Notes: generated by a model from the letters alone, not told the origin. DNA of 64,000 nucleotides from Streptomyces sp. R41 (GCF_041053055.1 NZ_CP163443.1:372001-436000); one strand, 5' to 3'; positions 1 to 7,758 are shown, counted from the stretch's first letter. A program made the numbers and translations.

Positions 1-456
1 CATGCGTTCGCGCGTGGCGTCGTGCCCGAAGACACGGACCATGCCGGAGGGAACGGGCAGGAGCGTGGTGATGCAGCGGATCGCCGTGGTCTTGCCCGCG
101 CCGTTGGGTCCGAGCAGTCCGAAGACCTCGCCGTCGCGGACGGAGAGTTCGAGCCCGTCGACCGCGGTGGTCTCACCGAAGGAGTACACGAGCCCGGCGC
201 AGGTGACGGCGTCCGTCCCGGTATACGCCGCCGCGACGGGTCCGTCGGCGGCGCCCTGTCCGATACCGGTCGGCGCGGCCCGTCCGTCGGCTGCGCCCCT
301 CCCGACACCGGTCGGCGCGACGTGTCGATCGAGTGCGCCCGCCCCGAGACCCGTCGGCACGGCCCGTCCGTAGGGTGCGTCCGTCACGCCGTCGTTCACC
401 TCGGTCCGGCTTCCGTCCTGGGCGGGGTCTCCGCCGCCGGTCGTGTTCCGCGTCAT
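1..456 (-). CDS. ABC transporter ATP-binding protein, N-terminal part (cut by window edge)
   Basis: This is the ATPase subunit of a DrrA/daunorubicin-resistance-type exporter, which couples ATP hydrolysis to efflux. The 152 residues seen contain the Walker A loop GPNGAGKTT at about residues 116-124, preceded by the beta-strand VTCAGLVYSF that opens such domains; the signature motif and Walker B lie beyond the window. The ATG overlaps the stop of the upstream MarR gene (ATGA), so the two are probably translationally coupled and the MarR protein probably controls the pump. Oddly, the ATPase fold starts only at about residue 83. It is preceded by a low-complexity extension holding three 14-residue repeats of the form PTGxGxGAxDxxxA. 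The ATPase identity is secure; the substrate is unknown. Confidence 0.88.
   Translation of the reverse strand, partial: MTRNTTGGGDPAQDGSRTEVNDGVTDAPYGRAVPTGLGAGALDRHVAPTGVGRGAADGRAAPTGIGQGAADGPVAAAYTGTDAVTCAGLVYSFGETTAVDGLELSVRDGEVFGLLGPNGAGKTTAIRCITTLLPVPSGMVRVFGHDATRERM
232..357. repeat. Three tandem 42-bp repeats inside the ABC ATPase gene
   Basis: Three in-frame 42-bp units (codons 34-47, 48-61 and 62-75 of the ABC ATPase) encode PTGLGAGALDRHVA, PTGVGRGAADGRAA and PTGIGQGAADGPVA. The second and third units are most alike at DNA level. They sit before the ATPase fold and so form a flexible Gly/Ala extension that could vary in copy number by slippage. Confidence 0.8.
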
Positions 457-908
457 GTCTCCTCGGCCTCCTCGTGCAGGTTCGCCGCCAGCTTGCGCAG
501 GGCCGGAAGGGCCGCCTCCAGGGCCGCACGGTCGGCCTCGTCGAGACGGGCCACCTGGCGACGTACGAGCGCCGCGCGCCGCTGGCGCCAGTCGCGCAGC
601 CGTGCGTCGGCCGCCGGTGTGGGCAGCAGCCGCGCGGCCCGCCGGTCGGCCGGGTCCGTCTCGCGGATCACATAGCCGTCCCGCACCAGCTGGTTGACCA
701 GCGTCGAGACCGAATTGCCCGCCAGGTAGAGCTCCTTGGCGGCCTCCGAAACGCGGATGCCCGGGCGGGCCACGACCAGACGCAGCAGCTCGACCTCGGC
801 GCCGCGCAGCCGCGGAGCGGTCATGCCGCTGCGCAGCCGCCGCCGGATCAGCCGCTGCACTCCGGCCAGGGTGTCGGCCAGTGCCTCGGGAAAGGTCTCT
901 GACTCCAC
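453..908 (-). CDS. MarR-family transcriptional regulator
   Basis: A 151-residue MarR-type winged-helix protein, predicted to bind DNA as a dimer and repress its own operon until a ligand is sensed. The HTH covers roughly residues 35-90 (LRLVVARPGIRVSEAAKELY, then a recognition helix NSVSTLVNQLVRDGYV), and the wing carries DPADRRAARL, a hallmark of the family. The C-terminal helix, rich in Arg, Glu and Ala, would dimerise. The GTG start has no Shine-Dalgarno, but a -10-like TATTCT lies six bases upstream, so the mRNA is probably leaderless. The gene overlaps the downstream ABC ATPase gene by four bases, the usual arrangement for a drug-responsive regulator and its exporter. The ligand cannot be read from the sequence. 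Confidence 0.9.
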   Translation of the reverse strand: MESETFPEALADTLAGVQRLIRRRLRSGMTAPRLRGAEVELLRLVVARPGIRVSEAAKELYLAGNSVSTLVNQLVRDGYVIRETDPADRRAARLLPTPAADARLRDWRQRRAALVRRQVARLDEADRAALEAALPALRKLAANLHEEAEET

Positions 909-914
909 ACTTCG

Positions 915-938
915 AGAATAGCTCTGTGTCAGAGGTAT
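915..938 (-). promoter_or_regulatory. Leaderless promoter and operator-like dyad of the marR-ABC operon
   Basis: On the minus strand a -10-like TATTCT (920 to 915) places transcription start at or next to the GTG at 908. Overlapping it is a near-perfect dyad: CTCTG (922-926) and CAGAG (930-934) around TGT, extended by ATA (918-920) and TAT (936-938). A dyad over the -10 box is the expected position for MarR autorepression. Confidence 0.55.
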
Positions 939-1048
939 TTCGGAAAGGGAGAGTCAAGAGCGCGCAAGCAGAGGGCCTGTGGGCACACCCCAGGGGCGTA
1001 TGAGCACACCTCACGGGCGTACCGAGGGGGCTCTGTCGTCAGTGTTCC

Positions 1049-2092
1049 TTGAGTTCGTCGATGCGGACCGGTCCGCCGACGGTGACCGACCGGACGGCGG
1101 CGAGGGCGGCGCGGGCCGATGTGTCCGTCGCCCTGGTCTCCGTCGTGATGCGCGGGGCCAAGGGCGCCGGACCCGCCACCCGGGAGCGGGTGCTGCGGGC
1201 GGCGAAGGAGATCGGCTATCGGCCCGACTCCCGGGCGCGCCTGCTGCGCAGCAACCGCTCGCGCCTGCTCGGGGTGCAGTTCGGGCTCCAACAGCCGTTC
1301 CACACCGACCTGGTGGAGGGCCTGTACGCCGCGTCGGAGCCCGTCGGCTACCAGATCGCCCTCAGCGCCGTCGCCCTGAGCCGCAGCGAGCGGCAGGCCG
1401 TGGAGGCGTTGCTCGCCGACCGCTGCGAGGCCCTGATCCTGCTCGGTCCGCAGGCCCCCGCCGCTCGGCCGGCGGAGCTGGCCGTACAGCTGCGGGTCAT
1501 TTCCGTGGCCCGGCGGCTGCGGCCGCCCGCCGTCGGGGTGGATGTCGTCCGGACGGCCGACGACGAAGGCGCCCGCCAGGCCGTCGATCATCTCGTGGCC
1601 CTCGGTCACCGGGACATCGCCCACATCGACGGCGGCCGGGCGCCGGGCGCGGCCGACTGGCGCCGCGGCTACCGTACGGCCATGAACCGCCACGGCCTCG
1701 GCGAGCACGCGCAGGTCCTGCCGGCCGGACTGACCGAGGAGGACGGCGCCGCGGCGGCCCGCGCCCTCCTCGACGCGGGCCGTCGGCCCACCGCCGTCCT
1801 CGCCTTCGACGACCGCTGTGCCACCGGCGTCCTCGACATGTTTCTGCGCGCCCGCGTAACCCGTCCCCGGTGAGATCTCCGTCGTCGGCTCGACGACAGC
1901 TGTCTTGCCCGACTCGCCCATATCGACCTCACGACCGTCGGTCAGGACATCGCGCGCTTCGCGCAGTCGACGGTCGGCCGGGCCGTGGCACGGCTGGAGG
2001 GCGAGACACCGTCCGAGGGCCAGGGGCAGGAGATCGTCATCGAGCCGCACCTCGTCACGCGCGGTACCACCGCCGCTCCCCCGGTCACCTGA
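1049..2092 (+). pseudogene. Broken LacI-family regulator (two compensating frameshifts)
   Basis: The first 274 codons read as a LacI-family repressor: a degenerate HTH (VSVALVSVVMRGAKGAG, then ATRERVLRAAKEIGYRPD) and a periplasmic-binding-protein-like sensor domain ending at VLAFDDRCATGVLDMFLRA. The frame then hits TGA at 1871-1873. The expected continuation GEISVVG is readable in another frame at about 1868-1889. After one more single-base shift the original frame resumes as LARLAHIDLTTVGQDIARF and ends at TGA 2090-2092. An inserted base near 1855 and a lost base near 1889 explain this. The full product would be about 347 residues. Either the gene is a recent pseudogene or the window contains two sequencing errors. 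The start is uncertain because the HTH is poorly preserved. Confidence 0.75.
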
Positions 2093-2195
2093 GCCCTCGG
2101 CGATCCCGGCCGGACGGCACTCAACGAGTGCACCTCGCCCCACTGCCACTTACCGTCCAGTAATATCGCGCGACAGGCCCCCCAGAGGAGGAACC

Positions 2196-2576
2196 GTGCC
2201 ACGGTCGGAACGCTCGCCCTTGTTGCTCGCCGGCCTATTGGCCGCCGCGGGCGTCACCCACTTCGTCGCGCCACGGCAGTACGACGCGACCATTCCGCGC
2301 GCCCTGCCGGGGACGCCGCGCACCTGGACCTACGCCAGCGGTGCCGCCGAACTCGCGCTGGCGGCCGGGGTGGCGCTGCCCCGTACACGGCGTATCGCCG
2401 GGCTGGCCACCGCCGCCTTCTTCGTCGGCGTGTTCCCCGCCAACGTCCAGATGGCGGTGGACTGGCGCCACCGTGCGACGCCTCTCAAGGCGGCGGCACT
2501 CGCGCGGCTGCCGCTGCAGGTGCCGCTCGTGCTGTGGGCGCGCGGTGTCGCCCGGGCCGCGGAGGTGCGGTCATGA
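2196..2576 (+). CDS. DoxX-like small membrane protein
   Basis: A 126-residue integral membrane protein of the DoxX-like group. Four hydrophobic segments are visible (about residues 8-25, 42-60, 66-85 and 95-115). The motif THFVAPRQYDATIPRALPG after the first helix is typical of DoxX-like proteins associated with redox or thiol stress. The GTG start is preceded by a strong AGAGGAGGA at about seven bases. Its stop overlaps the ATG of the downstream peroxiredoxin gene (ATGA), so membrane protein and peroxidase are probably made together. The exact biochemical role is unknown. Confidence 0.8.
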   Translation: MPRSERSPLLLAGLLAAAGVTHFVAPRQYDATIPRALPGTPRTWTYASGAAELALAAGVALPRTRRIAGLATAAFFVGVFPANVQMAVDWRHRATPLKAAALARLPLQVPLVLWARGVARAAEVRS

Positions 2577-3040
2577 CGTCTCGGGTGAACGTGGGCGACA
2601 CCGTCGAGGACTTCACGCTGCCGGACGAGACGGGGGCGAACCGGAGCCTGTCCGAACTGCTCGGCGACGGGCCGGTGGTGCTGTTCTTCTATCCCGCCGC
2701 CCTCACCGCCGGCTGCACCGCAGAGGCCTGCCACTTCCGTGATCTGGCCGCCGAGTTCGCCGCCGCGGGTGCCCGGCCGGTGGGGATCAGCGGTGACCCG
2801 GTCGACCGGCAGCAGGAGTTCGCCGGGCGCCACACGCTCGGGTTCCCGCTGCTGTCCGACACCGAAGGGACCGTCCGTGAGCGGTTCGGGGTGAAGCGCG
2901 GCTTCTCCATGGCCCCGACCAAGCGGGTCACCTTCGTCATCGCGCAGGACCGCACGGTCCTGGAGGTGGTCCGCAGCGAACTGCGGATGAGCGCGCACGC
3001 CGACCGCGCCCTGGCCGCTCTGCGCGACCATCGGAGCTGA
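2573..3040 (+). CDS. bcp: Peroxiredoxin, BCP/PrxQ type
   Basis: A cytoplasmic thiol peroxidase of 155 residues that reduces hydroperoxides with electrons from thioredoxin. The peroxidatic cysteine is C48 in LTAGCTAEACHFRD and the resolving cysteine is C53, the five-residue spacing that defines alpha-type PrxQ enzymes. The thioredoxin-fold core (VVLFFYP, GISGDPVDRQQEF, FPLLSDTEGTVRERFGV) follows. The usual PxxxTPGCT segment is altered to PAALTAGCT, but the Thr three residues before the catalytic Cys is kept. The ATG overlaps the DoxX stop, so the two form one operon. A strong hairpin follows at 3069-3115. Confidence 0.93.
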   Translation: MTSRVNVGDTVEDFTLPDETGANRSLSELLGDGPVVLFFYPAALTAGCTAEACHFRDLAAEFAAAGARPVGISGDPVDRQQEFAGRHTLGFPLLSDTEGTVRERFGVKRGFSMAPTKRVTFVIAQDRTVLEVVRSELRMSAHADRALAALRDHRS

Positions 3041-3068
3041 CGCACGCACGACACAGTCAAGTGCCCAC

Positions 3069-3115
3069 GTGAACGGGGCCCGCCCCTTCGCGGATGGTGG
3101 GCGGGTCCCGTTCAC
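3069..3115 (+). terminator. Strong hairpin after the peroxiredoxin gene
   Basis: A 17-bp inverted repeat, arms 3069-3085 and 3099-3115 with one G-T pair, encloses a 13-nt loop 28 bases after the peroxiredoxin stop. There is no U tract, which is usual for Streptomyces terminators. The rest of the gap up to 3304 shows nothing else I can support. Confidence 0.75.
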
Positions 3116-3304
3116 TGCGCTTCATTCTCGACACCTCGTCCGGCCTCCGGCAGGGAGTGCGACCAGGCATGTACGCGGCACGGAGCACACCCCGTGTGTA
3201 CGCCGCGTCTCCCGTGCGTCCCCCCGCGAGGCGCCCTGTCCTGAGCCGGACCGGGCGGTCATGCTGGTCCCCGACGAGCCGACAGCACGATCAACGGAGC
3301 CCAC

Positions 3305-4252
3305 ATGACAGACCAGGTCACCCGTCTCGAAGTGAAGCCCGTCGCCGGTCATGTCGGCGCCGAGATCACGGGAGTCGACCTGGCCGGGGAGTTGGCGGAC
3401 GAGGTCGTCGACCGGATCCGGGCGGCGGTGTTGCGCTGGAAAGTGGTGTTCTTCCGGGCACAGCGACTGGATCACGCCTCTCATGTCGCGTGCGCGCGGC
3501 GGTTCGGCGAGCCGATCCGCCTGAGGTCACGCGGAAGTGCGTCGCCCAGGGACGTCCCCGAGGTCGAGACGACGGCCGATCGGCTGGAACTCGGTGGCCG
3601 TTACGGCATGGACCACGACGAGTGGCTGCGACGGCGCCGCCATTCGCTGCTGCGGGGGTGGCACTGCGACCACGGCGCCCGAGTCGATCCGCCGGCCGCG
3701 ACCATCCTGCGCGCCGAGGCCGTACCGCCGTACGGCGGTGACACGACCTGGTCCAACCTGGCCGTCGCCTACGCGGGCCTTTCGGAGCCCGTACGCCACT
3801 TCGTGGACGGCCTGCGTGCGGAGCACCGGCTCGGGGTCGGGTACCAGGCGCGGCCCGGCGATGACGCGTACGTGCGCCATCTGCTGGACCATCAGATCGC
3901 CTCCGACCACCCGCTGGTACGGGTGCACCCGGAGACGGGCGAGCGGGTGCTGTTCGTCAACGGCTACTACATCGAGCAGATCCTGGGGGTGTCCCGCGCG
4001 GAGAGCCGGGCGCTCCTGGAGATGCTGCTGGAGCAGGCGACCCGGCCCGAGTACACGGTGCGGTTCCGGTGGGAGCCGGGCAGCGTGGCCTTCTGGGACA
4101 ACCGGGCCACGATCCATCTGGCGCCGAGTGATACGGCCCATGTCGACCATCCCCGGGTCATGCACCGCGTGATGCTCGCCGGCGATGTCCCGGTGGGGGT
4201 CGACGGCAAGCCGTCGGTACCGATCGTGGGCAGCGAGCCGCAGCGCTGGTGA
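3305..4252 (+). CDS. TauD/TfdA-family Fe(II)/2-oxoglutarate dioxygenase
   Basis: A 315-residue member of the family that hydroxylates small organic substrates (taurine, aryloxyalkanoates, amino acids) using Fe(II), O2 and 2-oxoglutarate. The HxD half of the metal triad is H120-C-D122 in the segment RGWHCDHG, and the distal histidine is H287 in VMHRVML. The tail of the jelly-roll carries VHPETGERVLFVNGYYIEQI, the usual TauD active-site-lid region, and FRWEPGSVAFWDNRATIHLA. The fold is complete. It stands alone between a terminator and a convergent flavoprotein gene, so the substrate cannot be inferred. No sulfonate transporter or lyase partner is near. The ATG follows a weak ribosome site. Confidence 0.88.
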   Translation: MTDQVTRLEVKPVAGHVGAEITGVDLAGELADEVVDRIRAAVLRWKVVFFRAQRLDHASHVACARRFGEPIRLRSRGSASPRDVPEVETTADRLELGGRYGMDHDEWLRRRRHSLLRGWHCDHGARVDPPAATILRAEAVPPYGGDTTWSNLAVAYAGLSEPVRHFVDGLRAEHRLGVGYQARPGDDAYVRHLLDHQIASDHPLVRVHPETGERVLFVNGYYIEQILGVSRAESRALLEMLLEQATRPEYTVRFRWEPGSVAFWDNRATIHLAPSDTAHVDHPRVMHRVMLAGDVPVGVDGKPSVPIVGSEPQRW

Positions 4253-4297
4253 GCCACGGCCGGCAGGCGTGAGGCAGCACCCCAGGGCAGGGTGCCG

Positions 4298-5764
4298 TCA
4301 GAAGATGCCCTGTCCCGGGACCAGAATGCCGTTCGGGTCGTAGGTGTGTCTGGCAGTGGCCAGTTGGCGCCAGGCGGAGCCGAAGTGGTCGCGCCAGTCC
4401 GTCGGGCTGAAGGGGACGGAGCCGACCGGGTAGTGGGTGCCGCCGGCCGCGTGAACGGTGTCGTAGGCGGAGCGGTTGGCGGCGAGGAGACGGTCGATGG
4501 TCGCCGTGTCGTCGGGCGGGGTCGTGCGCAGAACAGCCAGAAGGTAGGGCACGGGGTCGTCGGGGGTACGCAGCAACGGCATGTGCAGTCGCTCGCGCAG
4601 CAGTGGATACAGGAGGACGACGCCCGGGCCGAGGTCGGCCGAGGTGAGGTCGTCCAGCAGGGATCCGGCGAGAGCGGCGGCCTCGCGGCCGGGCAGCAGC
4701 AGGTTGAGCCAGGGGTGGGCGTACGCCCACAGCCCCGCCTCCTTCAGAGCGGCGATGCCCGGGGCGAGCCGGTCGAGGAAGTCGTAGTACGCGAGGTCGG
4801 ACGTCTGTACACCGGACGGGTCGTGGCGCAGTCCTCGCAGCAGTGCGCCGTCGTCGGGAGCGGGACCGACGGGAGGGCCGTAGGCGACGGCTTCGAGGAG
4901 GTAGCCGCGGAAGGCTCCGGCGCTGTCAGGGATGACTTGGCCCTCGACATAGGCGAATCGGCCCTCCCGCACCAGCAGTCGCTGGTCGTCGAGGAACGTA
5001 CGCAGGTCGTCGTACGGCAGGAGGTAGTGGCGCACCGTCTCGGGCGCGGGAACCAGACGCAGGGTGGCGCCTACGACGACCGCGCATTGGCCGAGTCCGG
5101 CGAGCACGGCGCGGAAGAGGTCGCGGTGGCGTGTCGGGGAGCAGCGGACGAACTCTCCGGCGCCGGTGACGACGTGCAGTTCCGTGACGTTGTCGACCTG
5201 GGCGCCGTGCCGATGGGTCTGGCCGCCGAGACCGCCGACCGACAGGGTGCCGCCGACGGAGAGTTCGAGATAGTCGGTGAAGGTGGGCGGGGTGAGGCCG
5301 TGCACCAGGGTGGCCTTGGCCACGTCGCTCCACTTGGCACCCGCCCCGACCGTGACCGTCGTACTCCGTGGTCCGACAGTGCCGATGGCTCCGAGCGGTG
5401 CGGTCTCGATGACCAGACCGCCGTCGACCTGTGCCTGGCCTTGAGTGGCGTGGCCCTGACCACGAGGGGCGACCCGCAGTCCGTGCGCGTTGCAGAAGCG
5501 GATCATCGTGACGACGTCCCTGACGGAACCCGGTCGCAGGACCGCGGCCGGACGCCGATGGACGATGTGTCCGAAGTCGTCGGCGGCGGCGGTGAGTGAT
5601 GCCTCGTCGGTGTGCAGGGTCCCGTCGAGCGGCGGGAGGTCGGTCAGCGGCCGGTCGGACGCGGTGACCGCCCAGCTGCGGGTGAAGGGGTCGAACCCGA
5701 TCACCGCGGCGCCCACGGCCGCGAGGCCGTGCAGTGCGGTACGTCGCGAGGGTGTCCGGGGCAT
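4298..5764 (-). CDS. Tat-exported FAD oxidoreductase, cytokinin-dehydrogenase-like
   Basis: A secreted flavoprotein of about 488 residues. The ATG at 5764 is chosen because AGGAGGAG lies just upstream and the twin-arginine signal (SRRTALHGLAAVGAAVIGF) then starts at residue 6. An FAD-binding PCMH domain follows: APRGQGHATQGQAQ (with the histidine that normally carries covalent FAD) and VGGTLSVGGLGGQTHRHGAQ. The C-terminal half has the cytokinin-binding-domain hallmarks HPWLNLLLPG and the terminal DPNGILVPGQGIF. The family oxidises N6-isopentenyl-type adenines, but related bacterial enzymes accept other substrates. It is convergent with the TauD-like gene 45 bp away. The fold is certain; cytokinin as substrate is inference. 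Confidence 0.8.
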   Translation of the reverse strand: MPRTPSRRTALHGLAAVGAAVIGFDPFTRSWAVTASDRPLTDLPPLDGTLHTDEASLTAAADDFGHIVHRRPAAVLRPGSVRDVVTMIRFCNAHGLRVAPRGQGHATQGQAQVDGGLVIETAPLGAIGTVGPRSTTVTVGAGAKWSDVAKATLVHGLTPPTFTDYLELSVGGTLSVGGLGGQTHRHGAQVDNVTELHVVTGAGEFVRCSPTRHRDLFRAVLAGLGQCAVVVGATLRLVPAPETVRHYLLPYDDLRTFLDDQRLLVREGRFAYVEGQVIPDSAGAFRGYLLEAVAYGPPVGPAPDDGALLRGLRHDPSGVQTSDLAYYDFLDRLAPGIAALKEAGLWAYAHPWLNLLLPGREAAALAGSLLDDLTSADLGPGVVLLYPLLRERLHMPLLRTPDDPVPYLLAVLRTTPPDDTATIDRLLAANRSAYDTVHAAGGTHYPVGSVPFSPTDWRDHFGSAWRQLATARHTYDPNGILVPGQGIF

Positions 5765-6189
5765 GCGCTCCTCCTGGGGCAGGCGGGATGCGGCGATCAA
5801 CTCCGGCCGAGTCTAAGGCGATTGGGTCTTGAGACGAGGGCGGACCACCGTGGATTCCCACCAACGGCCCTGTTCCGCGGGGGCTGTGGGAGGTGGGACG
5901 AGTGCGGCCGCCGTCCGGGCGTGGACGGCGGCCGACTTCAGACCGACACGGCGCGGTTCACTCGGCGACGCGGCACGGTTCACTCGCCGACGCGGCACAG
6001 CTCACTCGTCGACGGCGCACCGCTCACTCGCCGACGGCGACACCGAAATGGGCGCCGCCACTCAAGTCGCCCAGCGCGCCCGCCTGGTGGCGCCACGAGG
6101 CGGGGCACATGATGCGGGGAGCGTGCCGGTGTGCCGCGGGGCGTCGCCCCGGTACGTGAACACTCGGCGGGGGCGGCCGCCGGCGCGGC
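5765..6189. other. 425-bp intergenic region between the flavoprotein and SPFH genes
   Basis: No convincing gene lies here; the short open frames have no ribosome site and no recognisable sequence. It holds the 22-bp tandem repeat listed separately. The first part upstream of 5764 should contain the flavoprotein promoter, but I cannot pick out its boxes. Confidence 0.6.
5954..6041. repeat. Four tandem 22-bp imperfect repeats
   Basis: Units at 5954-5975, 5976-5997, 5998-6019 and 6020-6041 share the core CTCACTCGYCGACGSSGCA with a few changes (the first two begin CGGTTCACTCG). The array is non-coding and stands between two genes that both run on the minus strand. A possible fifth, decayed copy may precede it. 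Confidence 0.8.
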
Positions 6190-7389
6190 TCAAGTCGTCG
6201 AGGACGGCCCCTCCTGCGGCTTGTCCTCGTCGGTGTCCTTCTCCGGCGTACGCAGGTATCCCTGAAGTTCGAGCAGACCCTCCGGCTTCGCGGGGCGGCC
6301 GTCGGAGTTCTGGCCGTTCAGGTTCTGCCGGACCGAGTCCAGGATCGTCAGGCCCTGGGCGACCAGGCCGGCCGCGATCTCGCCGAGGCCATCGGCACCG
6401 TTCAGGACGTTGACGTTCGCTCCGGCGAGACCGCCCGCCGCTTCCTTCACGATCTGCGGAAGCTGGTCGATCAGCATCCGGTCGAGTGCGACGCGGTCGT
6501 GCGAGGCCGCGGCCTCGGCCTGGATCTTCATGCGTTCCGCCTCGGCGATGGCGAGCACCCTGATCCGCTCGGCCTCGGCCTCGGCGGGCTTCACGATCTC
6601 GGCCACCAGCTGCTGCTGACGCAACTTGGCCTGGCGCAGGGCCAGTTCGGTCTGCGCGGCGAGCACCTCCTGCTGCGCGTGGGCCTGCGCCAGCGGCCCG
6701 GCCTGGGCGGCCTGCGCCTGCGCGCGGTCCACCTCGGCCGAGTACTCCGCCTTCACCACCGCGGTCTGCCGGGCGTACTCCGCCTGGTTGCGGGCCGCCA
6801 CCTGCTCCGCCTCGACCGAGGCCTGCGTGGCCTGGGCCTGCGCGATCTGGGCCTGCCGCTGGATGGCCGCCTTGTGCGGTGCCGACATGGCGTCGATGTA
6901 GCCGACATCGCCGTCGTCGATCGACTGGATCTGCAGCGAGTCCACGATCAGGCCGATCTTCGCCATCTCGGTCTTCGAGGTGTCCAGGACCTCCGCGGCG
7001 AGCTTCTGCCGCTCGGTGACGATCTCCTCGACCGTCATCGAGCCGATGATCGCGCGCAGGTGCCCGGCGAAGATGCGGCCGGTCAGCACCGACATCTGAT
7101 CCTGGTCGGAGAGGAAGCGCTGACCGGCGTTGATGATGCTCTCGTGGTCATTGCCGACCTTGAACGCGATCACGGCGCGGACGTGCAGCGCGATGCCCTG
7201 CCTGGTCACACAGGTCTCGGTGACCTCGGCCTCGCACATCGACAGCGTGAGGAACCGCGTCTTGCGGAAGACGGGGAGCACGAACTTTCCGTGCCCCGTC
7301 ACCACTCGGAACGGCGCGCCCCCCAGTCCCCGCCTGCCTCCCGAGATCAGCATCGCCTCGTCGGGAGCGGGAACGCGGTAACCGAACAT
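6190..7389 (-). CDS. SPFH/Band 7 (flotillin-like) protein
   Basis: A 399-residue flotillin-type scaffold expected on the inner face of the membrane. The Band 7 domain occupies about residues 10-190 (VLPVFRKTRFLTLSMCEAEV, then GRIFAGHLRAIIGSMTVEEIV and MAKIGLIVDSLQIQSI). A long Ala/Glu/Gln-rich coiled coil of EAEAE-type repeats runs from about 215 to 330, and a C-terminal oligomerisation segment follows (QLPQIVKEAAGGLAGANVNV). No clear transmembrane helix is present, so membrane attachment would be through the Band 7 domain or its partner. The ATG at 7389 has AAGGAGTACAAGG upstream; longer reading runs into the small gene before it. That upstream gene encodes an OB-fold protein, an NfeD-like pairing. 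Confidence 0.9.
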   Translation of the reverse strand: MFGYRVPAPDEAMLISGGRRGLGGAPFRVVTGHGKFVLPVFRKTRFLTLSMCEAEVTETCVTRQGIALHVRAVIAFKVGNDHESIINAGQRFLSDQDQMSVLTGRIFAGHLRAIIGSMTVEEIVTERQKLAAEVLDTSKTEMAKIGLIVDSLQIQSIDDGDVGYIDAMSAPHKAAIQRQAQIAQAQATQASVEAEQVAARNQAEYARQTAVVKAEYSAEVDRAQAQAAQAGPLAQAHAQQEVLAAQTELALRQAKLRQQQLVAEIVKPAEAEAERIRVLAIAEAERMKIQAEAAASHDRVALDRMLIDQLPQIVKEAAGGLAGANVNVLNGADGLGEIAAGLVAQGLTILDSVRQNLNGQNSDGRPAKPEGLLELQGYLRTPEKDTDEDKPQEGPSSTT

Positions 7390-7400
7390 CCTTGTACTCC

Positions 7401-7652
7401 TTAACCGGCGTCGGCGGTGTCCCCGCCCAACGCGTCCAACGGATCGGCCCACTCGATGACGTCGACTTCGCGACATCCACGTGATTCGATCACGAGCACG
7501 GTCGCGCCTGTCGGCAGGGGTTCCTGCGACCAGGCGAGGAAGGTCTCGGATCCGCCTCTGACCCGCACGAGGATCTCGCCGGGACCGGCGGCTCCGCGCG
7601 TGCCGACGAGTAGCTCCCCCGTACAGCCGATCACGGCCTCGTCCTGCACCAC
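7401..7652 (-). CDS. Small OB-fold protein, NfeD-C-terminal-domain-like
   Basis: An 83-residue soluble protein beginning GTG-GTG. The pattern of short beta-strands (AVIGCTGELLVGTR, GEILVRVRGGSETFLAWSQE, GATVLVIESRGCREVDVIEW) resembles the isolated OB-fold domain of NfeD proteins: the first strand GCTGELLVG parallels the G-x-A/V-T-xL pattern there, and VLVIES-G--V-V parallels its last strand. It ends 11 bases before the SPFH gene. NfeD and flotillin genes are commonly paired, and the OB domain is thought to bind the SPFH partner. The transmembrane and ClpP-like parts of full NfeD are missing. Confidence 0.72.
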   Translation of the reverse strand: MVQDEAVIGCTGELLVGTRGAAGPGEILVRVRGGSETFLAWSQEPLPTGATVLVIESRGCREVDVIEWADPLDALGGDTADAG

Positions 7653-7719
7653 TGTCGGCCGCCCCCAATCGTTGTGGTTCTCCTTTCGACCTTAGACCCA
7701 CCTGCGTCGGGCGCCTATG

Positions 7720-7749
7720 CTCCTGGCGATCCTGGTGTCCTGCCAGGAG
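7720..7749 (-). terminator. Hairpin after the secreted-protein gene
   Basis: A perfect 8-bp inverted repeat, CTCCTGGC (7720-7727) and GCCAGGAG (7742-7749), begins about ten bases beyond the stop of the gene ending at 7759. It may also lie in the leader region of the SPFH operon. Confidence 0.5.
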
Positions 7750-7758
7750 CCCGCACGC

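Noticed and set aside
2..908. Several plus-strand frames over the first 900 bases
   Set aside because: They are antisense to the MarR and ABC genes, whose motifs are unambiguous.
929..2149. A minus-strand open frame of 406 codons over the LacI-like region
   Set aside because: The plus strand encodes recognisable LacI-family sequence on both sides of the frameshifts; the minus frame has none.
5954..6041. The 22-bp tandem array as a CRISPR
   Set aside because: Units are contiguous without unique spacers and no cas genes are present. The same holds for the 24-bp array at 16503.
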